A DNA stretch of 64,000 nt, taken from positions 1-64,000 of the forward strand of contig NZ_CAMAPC010000012.1 in the NCBI RefSeq assembly GCF_945859825.1. Direction: 5' to 3'. Both the position numbers and the translations under genes were made by a program. Positions 29,901-39,100 of the stretch are shown one piece after another. The notes below the pieces were generated by a model, which worked only from the letters and a program-made list of their open reading frames with translations, made no database searches and had not been told where the DNA came from. Every line of letters begins with the position of its first letter. Positions within the stretch are counted from its first letter, which is position 1. Origin of the DNA: Pseudoalteromonas holothuriae. GTDB lineage: Bacteria; Pseudomonadota; Gammaproteobacteria; Enterobacterales; Alteromonadaceae.

Positions 29901-32900
29901 TAGCCAATTGACGATGCGTTACGATGTCTTTTGGCATTAATTTCACCCCTTGATTGGCAGCTAAGCCTATCATCTGCAGGCTCATTATTGAGTCGCCGCC
30001 TAGGGCAAAAAAATCATCAGTTGGTTTAATTTGCTCTATTTTTAACAATGTTTGCCAAATTTTAGCAAGGACTTGCTCCACATCCGATAGTGCGCGGTTA
30101 GGTTGTAAATTTGGCGCTGATTTTAAGTTAGGTAATGGTAGCGATTTACGGTCAACCTTGCCGTTGTTATTTAACGGCAGTGACTCTAGAACAAGCCAAT
30201 GATCGGGGTGCATATAATCAGGTAAAGCGCTGCTAATCGCTTGTTTTAATGTATCAATCACTTGTTGCTCATTGGAAGCTGATTGCTCAAGTGTTAACCA
30301 CGACAGCAGTAGCGCTTTGCCAGACTCAGGCGCTTTTTGCAGTAAAACGATGGCTTCACTGACGTGTGGTTGTTGACATATCCATTGGCTAATTTCGTTT
30401 AATTCGATTCGGTATCCACGACGTTTTACTTGATCGTCACTGCGACCCATAAACTCAAGCAAACCTTGATGATTAATGCGCACTAGATCGCCTGTTTTGT
30501 AATAACGCGGGTATTTTTGTGGTTGCACAAATAACTGTGCCGTTTGCGTTGGATTTTGCCAATATCCCAGTGCCAGTTGATTGCCACTGACACATAACTC
30601 ACCCACTGTACCGCGCGGCAAAAGCTTTCCTTGGGCATTTCTCACTGTTATTGAATTACCAGGTAAGGGGTTGCCAAGCGCCGCGACTGAACTCAAGGTA
30701 GAATGTAATGTGTTGTCTAATAAGGTGGCACAAATACCTACAGTACTCTCACTTGGGCCATAGTGATTTACGACGTTGAGTTTAGGTGATAACGCCTTAA
30801 TCCGAGCGAGCACACCTTGGTTTAGCCCTTCACCGCCTAAAAATAGCGTTCGCTTGGGTAAAATGTGCGCTGGATTTTTAACACTCAACAGCGCGTTTAA
30901 ATGAGATGGGGTGATTTTTAAACAATCCACTGGGTGGTTGACTAAAAATCTAGATAGGGCATTGGGGTCGGCAATGGTGTCTGCGCAAGGTAATACTAAA
31001 CACTGACCTTGATAAAGTGCGCCAAACACCGAAGTTAAACCGAGATCTGCTGCAACGGTTGCCAGAGTGAGCCAGCGGCTACCTGCTGGTTGTGGGAATT
31101 GCTGTGCGATAGCTGCGCTGTAGTGACTTATCGCTTGGTGTGATACCACAACACCTTTTGGCTTGCCTGTCGAGCCTGAGGTGTAAAGAATATAAGCGGG
31201 GTCTTGTGGCGCAACTTGATATGCACAATGTGGGCGTTGTTCGTTGTGTTGCACACAGATAAATTGCTCACGTGAAACCTGTGCAACTTGAGCAATCGAT
31301 GGGATGTCATAATGCTTGTCACTGAGAATAAGCTTAACGTCAGCATCGTGACAAATTTGTGCAAGGCGGGCAACAGGTTGTTTAGGATCGAGCATCACGC
31401 AGACAGCTCCTAATTGCCAACTAGCAAGCATTAAGGTTACTTGTAGTGAGGTGCGTGGCATGACCATCGCCACATGGTTATGCGCTTTAATACCTTGTTG
31501 TTGTAACCACAATGCCGCGTATTCGATATCTTGAACTAATTGCGGGTAATGAATGCATTGCTGCGCGTCAAATAACGCAACCTTAGTTTCGCCGTGGTCA
31601 TTGCATGTGGCAAATTGACGTATGCGCTCTGTTAACAGCTCTGGCGTTTCGACTAATGCAGGGCCATCTATTTTGCTCTTACTGATTTGTGAAGCTATGT
31701 CAGCAAAGCTGCAATTTGGGTTGCTCAAACAACCGTAGAGTATTGCTTGAAAGTCAGTCAATAATTGCTTCACAGTCGATGGCAAGAATCGCTCTGTGCT
31801 GTACTCTAAATCTAAACAAATTGTTTGATCGTTTTGTTCAACCACTCTTAAAGTCAGATCAAAGCGTGCACTATTTTGCTCCATACTGAGCACAGAGCCA
31901 TGACTATTACCTAGTTTAACTGCTGCTTGATTTGCTAAGCCAACATGAATAAACATGACGTTGAATAGCGCCAGAGCGCCAGAGCTACTATCGTGATTAA
32001 GTAAACTTGCTAAGTGCTCAAAAGGAAAGTCTTGATTGTCAAAGGCTTCTGTTGATGTTTTTAAACAATGCTTCAGTGCATCTTTAAAGCTTTCACAAGG
32101 GTCAATAGAATGACGAAGCACCAGAGTATTCAGTAAAGGTCCCACTAAATGGCTAAGCTCAGCTCGGGTTCTATTTGCGATAGAACTACCAAAGCAAAAA
32201 TCGTGTTGATCGCTATAGTGAGCTAAAACCCACGCAAAGATAGTTTGCAGATAGACGTATAATGTAGAGTTTTGCTGTGTAATTGCGCGTCGCAGCACGA
32301 CACTGGTATCTGCATCTAAGATTAACTGCTCAATTTGTCCTTCAAAAGTACGCAGCTGATTTACAGGAGAAAAGTCAAACGGCAAGTTAAGTGTAGGCGG
32401 TAAATTTTCAAGTTGTTGCTGCCAATAGTCTTGCTGAGTTTGATAGTCTTCACTTTTTAACCATTGATTTTGCCACGTAGCATAGTCTTGATACTGAATA
32501 CTCAATGGTGGCAGTGTGACGTTTTGGTCATTTACAATAGCATTGTAAAGCTGCACTAATTCTTGATTAAAGATATCAAACGACCAAGCATCAAAAGCCA
32601 CATGATGAATATTTACAAATAACCAATATGCCGTTTGGCCTTGATATAATGACACTCGAAAAGGAACTTCAGCACTTAAATCAAACTGATAGTTTTGTTG
32701 CTGTGCAAAACATGAGCTTAGCCATGCGTCCTGATTGCGGTTTTGCTCTTCGCTTAATGGCACCGGCGTTAAGTTTAGTTGGATATTGTCTTGCTGATAG
32801 CTGTACCAATTTCCTTGCTCATTTTGTTTAAAGCACGTCCTCATCACTTGGTGACGTTTAACTAATTGCGTTAACGCTTGTGCGAGTGCATGCGGGTTTA

Positions 32901-33141
32901 GCTGTAAATCGAATTTAACCACTGTACAGAGGTTGTAAAGAGCGCGGTCCGCCATCTTTTCTGCCACTAAAAATCGCTGTTGAGCAACTGAAAGTGCGTA
33001 GGTTGAGAGCTTTGTCTCTACTATGGGTAGTTTCCAACTATTAATCCCTTGCTGTGCAAGCTTTTGGCGAAACAGCTGCTGCTGTTTCGGGTCGAGTTTA
33101 TTTAGTCGCTGCGCGATTGATAAAAATTGAGATTGCTGCAT
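23923..33141 (-). CDS. NRPS: C-A(Asp)-T-T-C-A(Gly)-T-C-TauD beta-hydroxylase
   Basis: About 3072 residues from ATG 33141 (MQQSQFLS), which has AAGAG 7 bases upstream and lies 4 bases after the previous stop; a start at 33162 would overlap. Order: C (HHVAFDAWS, about 180), A with code DLTKFGHVGK (Asp-type), two consecutive T domains (FALGGDSIMSL about 1050, YTRGGDSILSL about 1140), C (HHIATDGWS), A with code DILQVGVIWK (Gly-like), T (LLGGHSLLA), then C with intact HHIASDAWS (about 2383). A Lys/Asn-rich linker leads to a C-terminal Fe(II)/2-oxoglutarate dioxygenase (about 2745-3050) with HNESS, distal His in AAHARDPF and Arg in GERK. C-terminally fused aspartyl beta-hydroxylases are the IbetaH subtype of siderophore systems. 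The final C probably serves the Asp module on the next protein. Confidence 0.93.
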   Translation of the reverse strand: MQQSQFLSIAQRLNKLDPKQQQLFRQKLAQQGINSWKLPIVETKLSTYALSVAQQRFLVAEKMADRALYNLCTVVKFDLQLNPHALAQALTQLVKRHQVMRTCFKQNEQGNWYSYQQDNIQLNLTPVPLSEEQNRNQDAWLSSCFAQQQNYQFDLSAEVPFRVSLYQGQTAYWLFVNIHHVAFDAWSFDIFNQELVQLYNAIVNDQNVTLPPLSIQYQDYATWQNQWLKSEDYQTQQDYWQQQLENLPPTLNLPFDFSPVNQLRTFEGQIEQLILDADTSVVLRRAITQQNSTLYVYLQTIFAWVLAHYSDQHDFCFGSSIANRTRAELSHLVGPLLNTLVLRHSIDPCESFKDALKHCLKTSTEAFDNQDFPFEHLASLLNHDSSSGALALFNVMFIHVGLANQAAVKLGNSHGSVLSMEQNSARFDLTLRVVEQNDQTICLDLEYSTERFLPSTVKQLLTDFQAILYGCLSNPNCSFADIASQISKSKIDGPALVETPELLTERIRQFATCNDHGETKVALFDAQQCIHYPQLVQDIEYAALWLQQQGIKAHNHVAMVMPRTSLQVTLMLASWQLGAVCVMLDPKQPVARLAQICHDADVKLILSDKHYDIPSIAQVAQVSREQFICVQHNEQRPHCAYQVAPQDPAYILYTSGSTGKPKGVVVSHQAISHYSAAIAQQFPQPAGSRWLTLATVAADLGLTSVFGALYQGQCLVLPCADTIADPNALSRFLVNHPVDCLKITPSHLNALLSVKNPAHILPKRTLFLGGEGLNQGVLARIKALSPKLNVVNHYGPSESTVGICATLLDNTLHSTLSSVAALGNPLPGNSITVRNAQGKLLPRGTVGELCVSGNQLALGYWQNPTQTAQLFVQPQKYPRYYKTGDLVRINHQGLLEFMGRSDDQVKRRGYRIELNEISQWICQQPHVSEAIVLLQKAPESGKALLLSWLTLEQSASNEQQVIDTLKQAISSALPDYMHPDHWLVLESLPLNNNGKVDRKSLPLPNLKSAPNLQPNRALSDVEQVLAKIWQTLLKIEQIKPTDDFFALGGDSIMSLQMIGLAANQGVKLMPKDIVTHRQLANIAAVANTTLSKEITTHQNDAVQLSEQAIAYQEKVLDLFKHILRDNSLSAADNFYTRGGDSILSLQFIALAKQEGISVMPKQLQQNPTAQSLALSACPISDNGITNESLDNPAQQEQFCVDLTKAQPLSAAQKRIWFLQQLEPENTAYNLPAAFKVTGNIDLDRLTSACQLLVDKHWMLRTKYITDKERDDVLQKLVDTYQPLTVHAAMDEIAAKHYASQLVHQPLDLGTGKVLSIGLLPIANNANSHILVFNIHHIATDGWSMGILIQDLLKLYQSDNVPAPQLQEQTSYFDWCIRQQSQSVDDSVSDYWLSRLANMPHQLALTYDKPMPSQQNYAGATQEWTIPPAIVRQLDEYANTLNGTPFSLLLAGFQLLMWRYTQQNDFAVGIPVSGRENVQSQHIVGVFINTLINRAQIKPNLATVDWLTQHIEALQADLAHQSMPLETLINELKPARNLARPPVFQVLFNYQNDQLKQRSLSLPELDFEALEHNEVSTKFELSFNLLRRDNLVVQIEYNQDLFAAQTIAQLFEDYLSILSWLPTAKQTPLSALTLSSVDKALNAASKTHCDASLNREADAKDDFIARFERQVIQQAQKTAVIADNKHYSYVQLNTDANRLAYFLQSNGIGAEKLVALCLPRGYQMLVALLAIQKAGGAYLPLDSTQPKARLSYIIEHAQPQMLLSQTSISRIFELNIQIINLDVLSTQLSTLAGDNLQLSYDSTQLAYTLYTSGSTGRPKGVEIERGNFACFLTAIEQTLPRFERTLALTTITFDIAGLELYLPLTTGASVVIANEDQQKDTQQLFWLINTYRIDLVQATPATWTMLTQDEQSLTAQQSLAHVHAVCGGEALSSQLAVLLKQHSKSVTNVYGPTETTIWSSAYQIQQVSKNQPPIGNPIAYNHFYILDSQRNLTPFGVPGELYIGGPTVARGYRHDTELTHAAFIKHPDFGRLYKTGDKVQWIQEQASPVLAFVGRVDFQLKHRGYRIESGEIEHVLTQHSAINQAVVVIKEQQLVAYYVTHPDSSVPDSALLKQYLSKALPDYMVPQHLQKLDELPVNSNGKVDRAALPVITREQASVQRTDRTLTPQEETLASIWKSLLKVERLHSYDDFFLLGGHSLLAAQLRSHLNKIGLNIPLKSLFEQPTLAEQAKLISASKYQNIALLCDLNPKPAYLPLSNAQQRVWFMQQLNPASAGFNMQTAVRIRGDLSIPQLKQAILFVTQKHPILQVTYHQHGEQAVQKFNPALAVAVKTINLSNNSLQLEQHLANAANQNFNLEHESALRVFIYQLGNDHFVCQIIQHHIASDAWSMTLLLDDLMDAYQQLNSVSLDALSGDITEKPSYLDYAYWQNTPMVVRQQQESVNYWRQTLAGVKDVLALPFDRPRDAVAQTMGSSVEVTIDKSLLAELKNLAHQQQSSLFMLLISAYSSLIFQQTKCQDMIIGTDVANREHAQTHDMLGFFVNLLPLRFKPKATLRFNDFLQQVKQQCLDGFEHQSVPFEQIVETIKPTRLAGMHPLIQTLFVMQNTPDNQLNISNLHIEPISTEQQHAKFDCALFANEDKHAESLLLSWVFNTQLFDKSTIELLSQQYTQLLRTICKTPNAPLNNLLTHIHVHKEVSDMPTTSRPTKLNKLNKFNKLKKLKNTESDKELVKAAALHEDRPFPLLVQCQSNTLDPLTWARQNQVQIMDWLQVHGGIVFRGFNLPTALEFEQFCLAIYPQLYAMYGDLPKNDIGNKIYKSTPYPNEQMIMYHNESSHQNQWPRRQWFYCSQNAAVGGATPIVDCREMYLRLPEQVREKLETKQLCYIRNFSSLDVSWQHFFKTHSKQQVESICNQNGIDFQWYGDDNLRISQVCPAVITHPITNEKSFFNQIQLHHYSFLEEDVKQHFLETGGIDNLPRNVCYGDQEPLEQEVIDVISQLYEACAVRFAWQKTDVVMLDNMLAAHARDPFEGERKIAVAMGDIYEIGASNTQIPESVKHNDVVNNSQLSVNEEQA

Positions 33142-33145
33142 GGTA

Positions 33146-36100
33146 TTACTCTTGATCCTCAAATTCGTTTAATAGTTGTTCCATAAAGTCCAGCTCATTG
33201 CTTTGGAGTCCTTGAATATCTTCAATTTGTTGTGCAATGCTTTGGATAGTCGGGGAGTTAAATAGACTGTTTAAAGACAGCGATAAATTGAATTGTGCTT
33301 CTATCACACTGATGAGCTTCATCGCTAAAATCGAATGTCCGCCGAGTTCAAAAAAGTTGCTATCAATACCTACCTGCTTAGAGGGCAAGTTCAGTAATTG
33401 CGACCAAATTTCAACGAGCTTATGTTCAGTGTCGGTTGTCGCCATTAGCGTATGCTTTTTGTGATCAATAAAATTCGGTTCAGGGAGCAGAGATTTATTT
33501 ATTTTGCCATTACTCGTCAGTGGCCATTGCTCAATCACCACATAGTGTTCTGGCACCATATAGCTTGGTAGTAGTGCGTTTAAGTGCTCTTTAAGCTTCG
33601 CCCGCAGAAGTCTTATATCAGTATTGGCTTTGCTTTGTTGTTGTAGCATCACATAGGCTACGAGGTTAGGCTCACTACGCGTATTCATTTTCACCGCAAC
33701 TTGGGCTGTGTTAATAGCCTGATGTTGGTTCAAAACAGACTCTATTTCGCCAAGCTCAATACGTAAGCCACGTATTTTTACTTGATCATCTAAGCGACTG
33801 ATGTAATCAAAGTTGCCATCTTCTAAGATACGAACCAGGTCGCCCGTACGGTATAAACGCTCGTTTTGCTGTGTTGCAAACGGGTGCTTAATAAACTGTG
33901 TTGCATTGAGATCTGGACGATTCAGATAGCCTAGAGCAAGGCACACACCGCCAATATATAACTCACCTTCAGCGCCCATAGGCGCTAGTTTATGGTTCCT
34001 ATCAAGCACGAGCAGTTGGGTATTTTGTAATGGTTTACCAATAGGCACTAACTTACGTTCTGGCTCAGGTTGACACTGCCAATGACTGACCACAACAGAT
34101 GCTTCAGTAGGTCCGTACAAGTTGTGCAACTGAGCTTTTTGGCCCGGTTGCGCAAAGAAGTTTTGCTGTAGCTCGTAGTTTAAAGCTTCGCCAATACAAA
34201 ACACTTGCTTTACAGACTGACAGCGACGCCAATCGCCATCACTAAGCATTAAGCTCAACATGGAAGGAACAAAGTGCAAGTGACTAATTTGCTGTTGTTC
34301 AATTATTTGTGTGAGATAGCGGGCATCTTTATGGCCTTCAGGCTTAGCAATAACTAATGTTGCCCCGCAGATCATTGGCCAAATGAATTCCCATACTGAT
34401 ACATCAAAGTTATAAGGTGTTTTTTGTAACACTCTGTCGGATGGTTGTAGTGGATATTGCTTTTCGAGCCACTGGACAAGATTGACTAACCCTTGATGGT
34501 TACATACCACGCCTTTTGGTTTGCCTGTAGAGCCCGATGTGTAAAAGAGGTATGCATTGGACTGTGCTGGTTGTCTCTGCTCGCGTACTAGTGCTGATTT
34601 GCTGTATGAGGTGATCTTTTTGTCAAATGGTGCACCATCGAGTGCAAATGCTTGGCAGTAACTGCGGCTAAACTGCGCTTCAAAGCTTTGCTGTGTTAAC
34701 AACATTTGTACATTGCTATCGGTTAAAATAGTGTCTATGCGTGCAGTTGGTAAGTTAACATCAAGGGGTAAATATGCTGCGCCTGACTTTAAAATTGCCC
34801 AAATCGCTATCACCATGTCAAAAGATCGCTCTATGGCAATTGCAACATAGTCATTGTGCTGCACACCTTGCTCTATCAAAAAGCGAGCTAACTGATTAGT
34901 TTTTTCGTCAAACTCTTGATAACTCATTGACTGGTCTTGAAAAATTAATGCGTTATGAGTTCGGTCTGCCATATTAGCAAGTTGTTGTTCTAACAATTCG
35001 TAAACACAGATATTATCAGCGTAAGCAACGGTTTCGACATGGTTTGTCAATAGTGCGACTTGTTCGCTCTGCGGCACCACCGAGTAATGCATAATCGGTT
35101 GGTTTTGCTCATCAGTAAGTGCTTGTGTCAGTTGAGCTAAAGCACTTACCATGTACTGCGCGACCCGGTGTGCACTTAAGGGGGGCTGTACTTGGATGTT
35201 CAATAAGAAGTCATCACCATAATCGTCTACTGCAATGGCAAATGGATAATTGGTCCGCTCTTTGGGGTCAATAAACTCCAAGCCAATAAGACTATTTTGC
35301 TCATCACGAGCCTTTTTTTGTGTATGTCGGTAGTTAAGTAGGCTAGTGAATAACGCAGTTTCACCAGTTAGTTCACTATGTTGCTGGATTTGCGCCAACG
35401 GGGATTGCTCATAGGGGAGTAACGCCATTAAATTTTGCTGAGTTTGCATGACTAATTGTAGTGGCGTTAAATCCGTTAATATTAAGCGCAGAGGCAGTGT
35501 ATTAATGAACATACCCAGCATGCTTTCGCTACCTTTAGTGCCTTGTAAACGTCCCGACATCACCGTGCCAAACACCACGTCTTCTTTATTGCTGCATGCT
35601 GCAATGACCATGGCAAAAGCACTATGGAACAAAGTTGCTGGGTTTAGCTTTAAATGCTTTGCCGTATTTCGAATCTGCTGACTGAGCGACTCATCGAGCA
35701 AAGAGTCTAGTTCATTAACTGGGTTGTCTTGGCTTTGTTTTAGCGCGAGGGCAAATGGTGTACTCGGTTCTGTAAATCCTTTTAGTTGCTTGCTAAAAAA
35801 GGTTTTTGTATCGTCAGAGCTTGTTGCTTGGTGTTGTTGTAGCTGCGAGATAAATCCTCGGTACTGAACAGGTTTTGGCAAGTCTTTTGGTTGCTCATTA
35901 AAAAGTATTTCTAATTCTTGTTGCACAATAGCCATGCTGACATGATCAGAAATAATATGGTGATCTAGCAGTCGAATTACAAATTCATCTTTATTCTTAT
36001 CATGCGACGCACTGACTTTCAGCAAAGGTGCTGTTCGTAGATCCAAGCTCAGAGTTTGCTGAGCATCTCTATGTTGCATCTGCTCCAGATAGTCTTTTGT

Positions 36101-39100
36101 TTGGTCAAGCTCTAGCCATTCAACTGGCAGCTGCGCATGATGATAAACGACTTGTACAGGTTGTGATAAGTGATCCCATAAAATGGCGGTTCTGAGTGTA
36201 TCGTGGCGCTCAATAATATGATTAATACCAGCAATAAACTGCTCAAATCGTGCTGTTCCCTTTATCTTTAAATAAGCTGGCATGACATAAGGGTCATTGT
36301 CTTGACTGAGCCTATGGTGAAACAAGATGCCTTCTTGTAATGGCGCAAGAGGATAGATATCTTTGAGATTTGCTAAACCACCGGGTACGCGCGCAATAAT
36401 GTGCTCAATCTCTTGTTGAGAAAGCGCGATTAGTGGCAACATATCTGGCGTTAATTGAGATAGTCCTTGTGGCAGTGATTTGCTTGCAAAAGCGTTATCT
36501 TCGCCATGCTGTAAGCTGCTCAGTTTGAGTTTAGTCGCCAGCTCTTTTAACACCGGTGATTTAAATACTTCACTGGCATTGAGTTGATAACCTGCTTTTT
36601 GTAATGCGGTGATCACCTGCATGACCAACAGAGAGTGTCCGCCTAATTCAAAAAAGTGGCTCTGTCGGGTGATAGGGCCAACACCAAGGATAGGCTGCCA
36701 TATTTTGGCTAGTAATTGTTCTTGCGTGCTTTGAAACGTCACGTCTGTATCGCTAATATGCTGTTTATTTGACTGTACAGCGGTGGCTTTAGGCTGGTAT
36801 TTTTGCTGTTCTATAAAGACTAGCGCTTGTGGTTGTTGCCAAATTGGTTGGTGCAGCTGGTGGCACCGTTGAAGATAATGCTCAAGAATTGACTCTGCGC
36901 TATTCGTTGTCAGTTGCTGACACAGCCCTGTGATGGCGGTATTGAGCTCTTGTTCAATCTGCTGTACATGCAAACCTTTATTAAGTTCTAAGGTAAGTGA
37001 GAATAGCTCTGAATTAGAGAAGTCATCTACAGATAGCGTAAAAGGGTAGTTGCTTGGCTCGTCTACATTTACAAGTCGAACACCATTTAGTGTCTGTTGC
37101 TCGTCGGTATGGTCATCATTTTTATGCGAATGGCGGTAATTCAACATGGCACTAAATAGCGGCTGCTCACCAGAGAGTTGACTGGCTCGCTGTGCCAATG
37201 CCAAGGCACTTTGCTCATGAGGAATAAGCGCTTCAAGTTGTTCGCGTGTGCGAGTTATTAATTGTTCAGCTGTTAAGTTTGTAAGGTTTAGCCTCACAGG
37301 TAATGTGTTGATAAACATACCCAGCATCGCATTTGTTTGTTCAGCGCTGTGCATGCGACCCGATAATACTGTACCAAACACAATATCACTGTGTGCGCTT
37401 GCTCTGGCAACCACGAGCGCCCAAGCGCTATGAAAGAAGCTAGCGGGGGATACATTGAACTGGCGTGCTAATTGTCTGATTGTTATGCTGCTAGACTGAT
37501 CAAGCTCATATTTGTGCTGAGTGATGTCACCAGCGTGGCCTTGAGTATTGTTAAGTTGATACGGCAAAGTTGCAAAATCAACGTCCCCTAGCAATTGTGT
37601 AAAGTACTGTTGCGCAGCACTGTGATCATGCTCGATAGCACGTGCAACAAATTCTTTGTATTGCACAGCGGCTGGTAAGGTCTCAGATTGCCCCATGAGG
37701 TACGCGCTTATCTCGTTAAGAATGATTTCGACGCTGATGTGATCGGAGACGATGTGGTGCTCGATAAACATCACCGCAAGCTTGTCAGTTACACTGTCTT
37801 TGGCGACTCGTAGCTTGATTAATGGGCATGCTTCTAAATCAATTTCAACTTCATTATGACGTGAGTTGTTGTGTTCGTTAGATAATAATGCCTGACAAAT
37901 AGACGCCGAGTTATCTTTGCCTTGTGCATCAAGCTTCACCCATTCAACACTCAGCCTAGCCTCTCGGTGTACCAATTGCACCGGCTTTTCTAGTTGCCGC
38001 CACATGATGCTGGTGCGCAATACTTCATGCCGTTGGATCATAAAGTTTAAGCTTGCAACGAGTTTGTTGAATACAGCAAGGTTTTCCACCTCAAGTAGCG
38101 CCCTAACAATATATGGGTCGTTTTGAGGCGATAACATATGGTGGAATAAAATACCTTCTTGTAGGGGAGCCAGTGGGTATATCTCTTGAATACCAACAGC
38201 ACCAGCAGGTACTTTTTCTACAATGGCATCAATTTGCTGTTGCGATAAATTAATCAATGGCAGCATGTCGGGGGTGATCTGTTGGCAACCTTCTGGAATT
38301 AGCCCACCAATAGACTGTTCTGTGGTTAATACAGTTTGCTCATCAGGTGTAATCGCTTGGGCAAGTAAGCGAGGTGTTGGCGTTTGAAATAGTTGCGCAG
38401 CAGTGATGGTTAAACCTTGCTGTTTTAAGGCGGAGAGTACTTGAATAACAAGCAATGAATGTCCACCGAGGGCAAAGAAGTTGTCATCTAAGGCAATTTT
38501 TTGCACGTCCAATACCGCTTTCCAGCAGTTGATGATCAGCTGCTCGGTTTGATTAGCTGGTGCTTGATGCTCATTAGCTAACTCAACAACTTCAGGCATA
38601 TCAGCAGGGTTCGGTAGCGCTTTTTTATCTATTTTACCGTTACTGGTCAGTGGCAGTGCGTCTAGCTCAATAATAACCGCAGGGATCATATATTCGGCTA
38701 ACTGTTCTGCTAACTTTGAACGTAGTTGGTTAATGTTTTGCTTTTGCGATGCGGTTATGTACGCCGCTAACGCTTTATCACCTTGCGGCTTTTGCCAAGG
38801 TATTACAATACATTGGGTGATATTATGTTGCTGTTGCATAACGGTTTCAATTTCGGCCACTTCGATGCGATAGCCGCGGATCTTAACTTGATCATCTTTA
38901 CGACCATGAAACTCAATGTGTAGGTTTTGGTTCAAGCTTACTAGGTCGCCGGTGCGATACAGACGCTCGGATTGTACGCACATAGGTGTAACAAATGCTT
39001 GTTCCGTTTGCTCTGGCTTATTGAGATATCCTCTAGCAAGTGAAGGGCCACCAATATACAGCTCACCAATCACACCTTGTGGAACGGGGCGATGCTGCGC

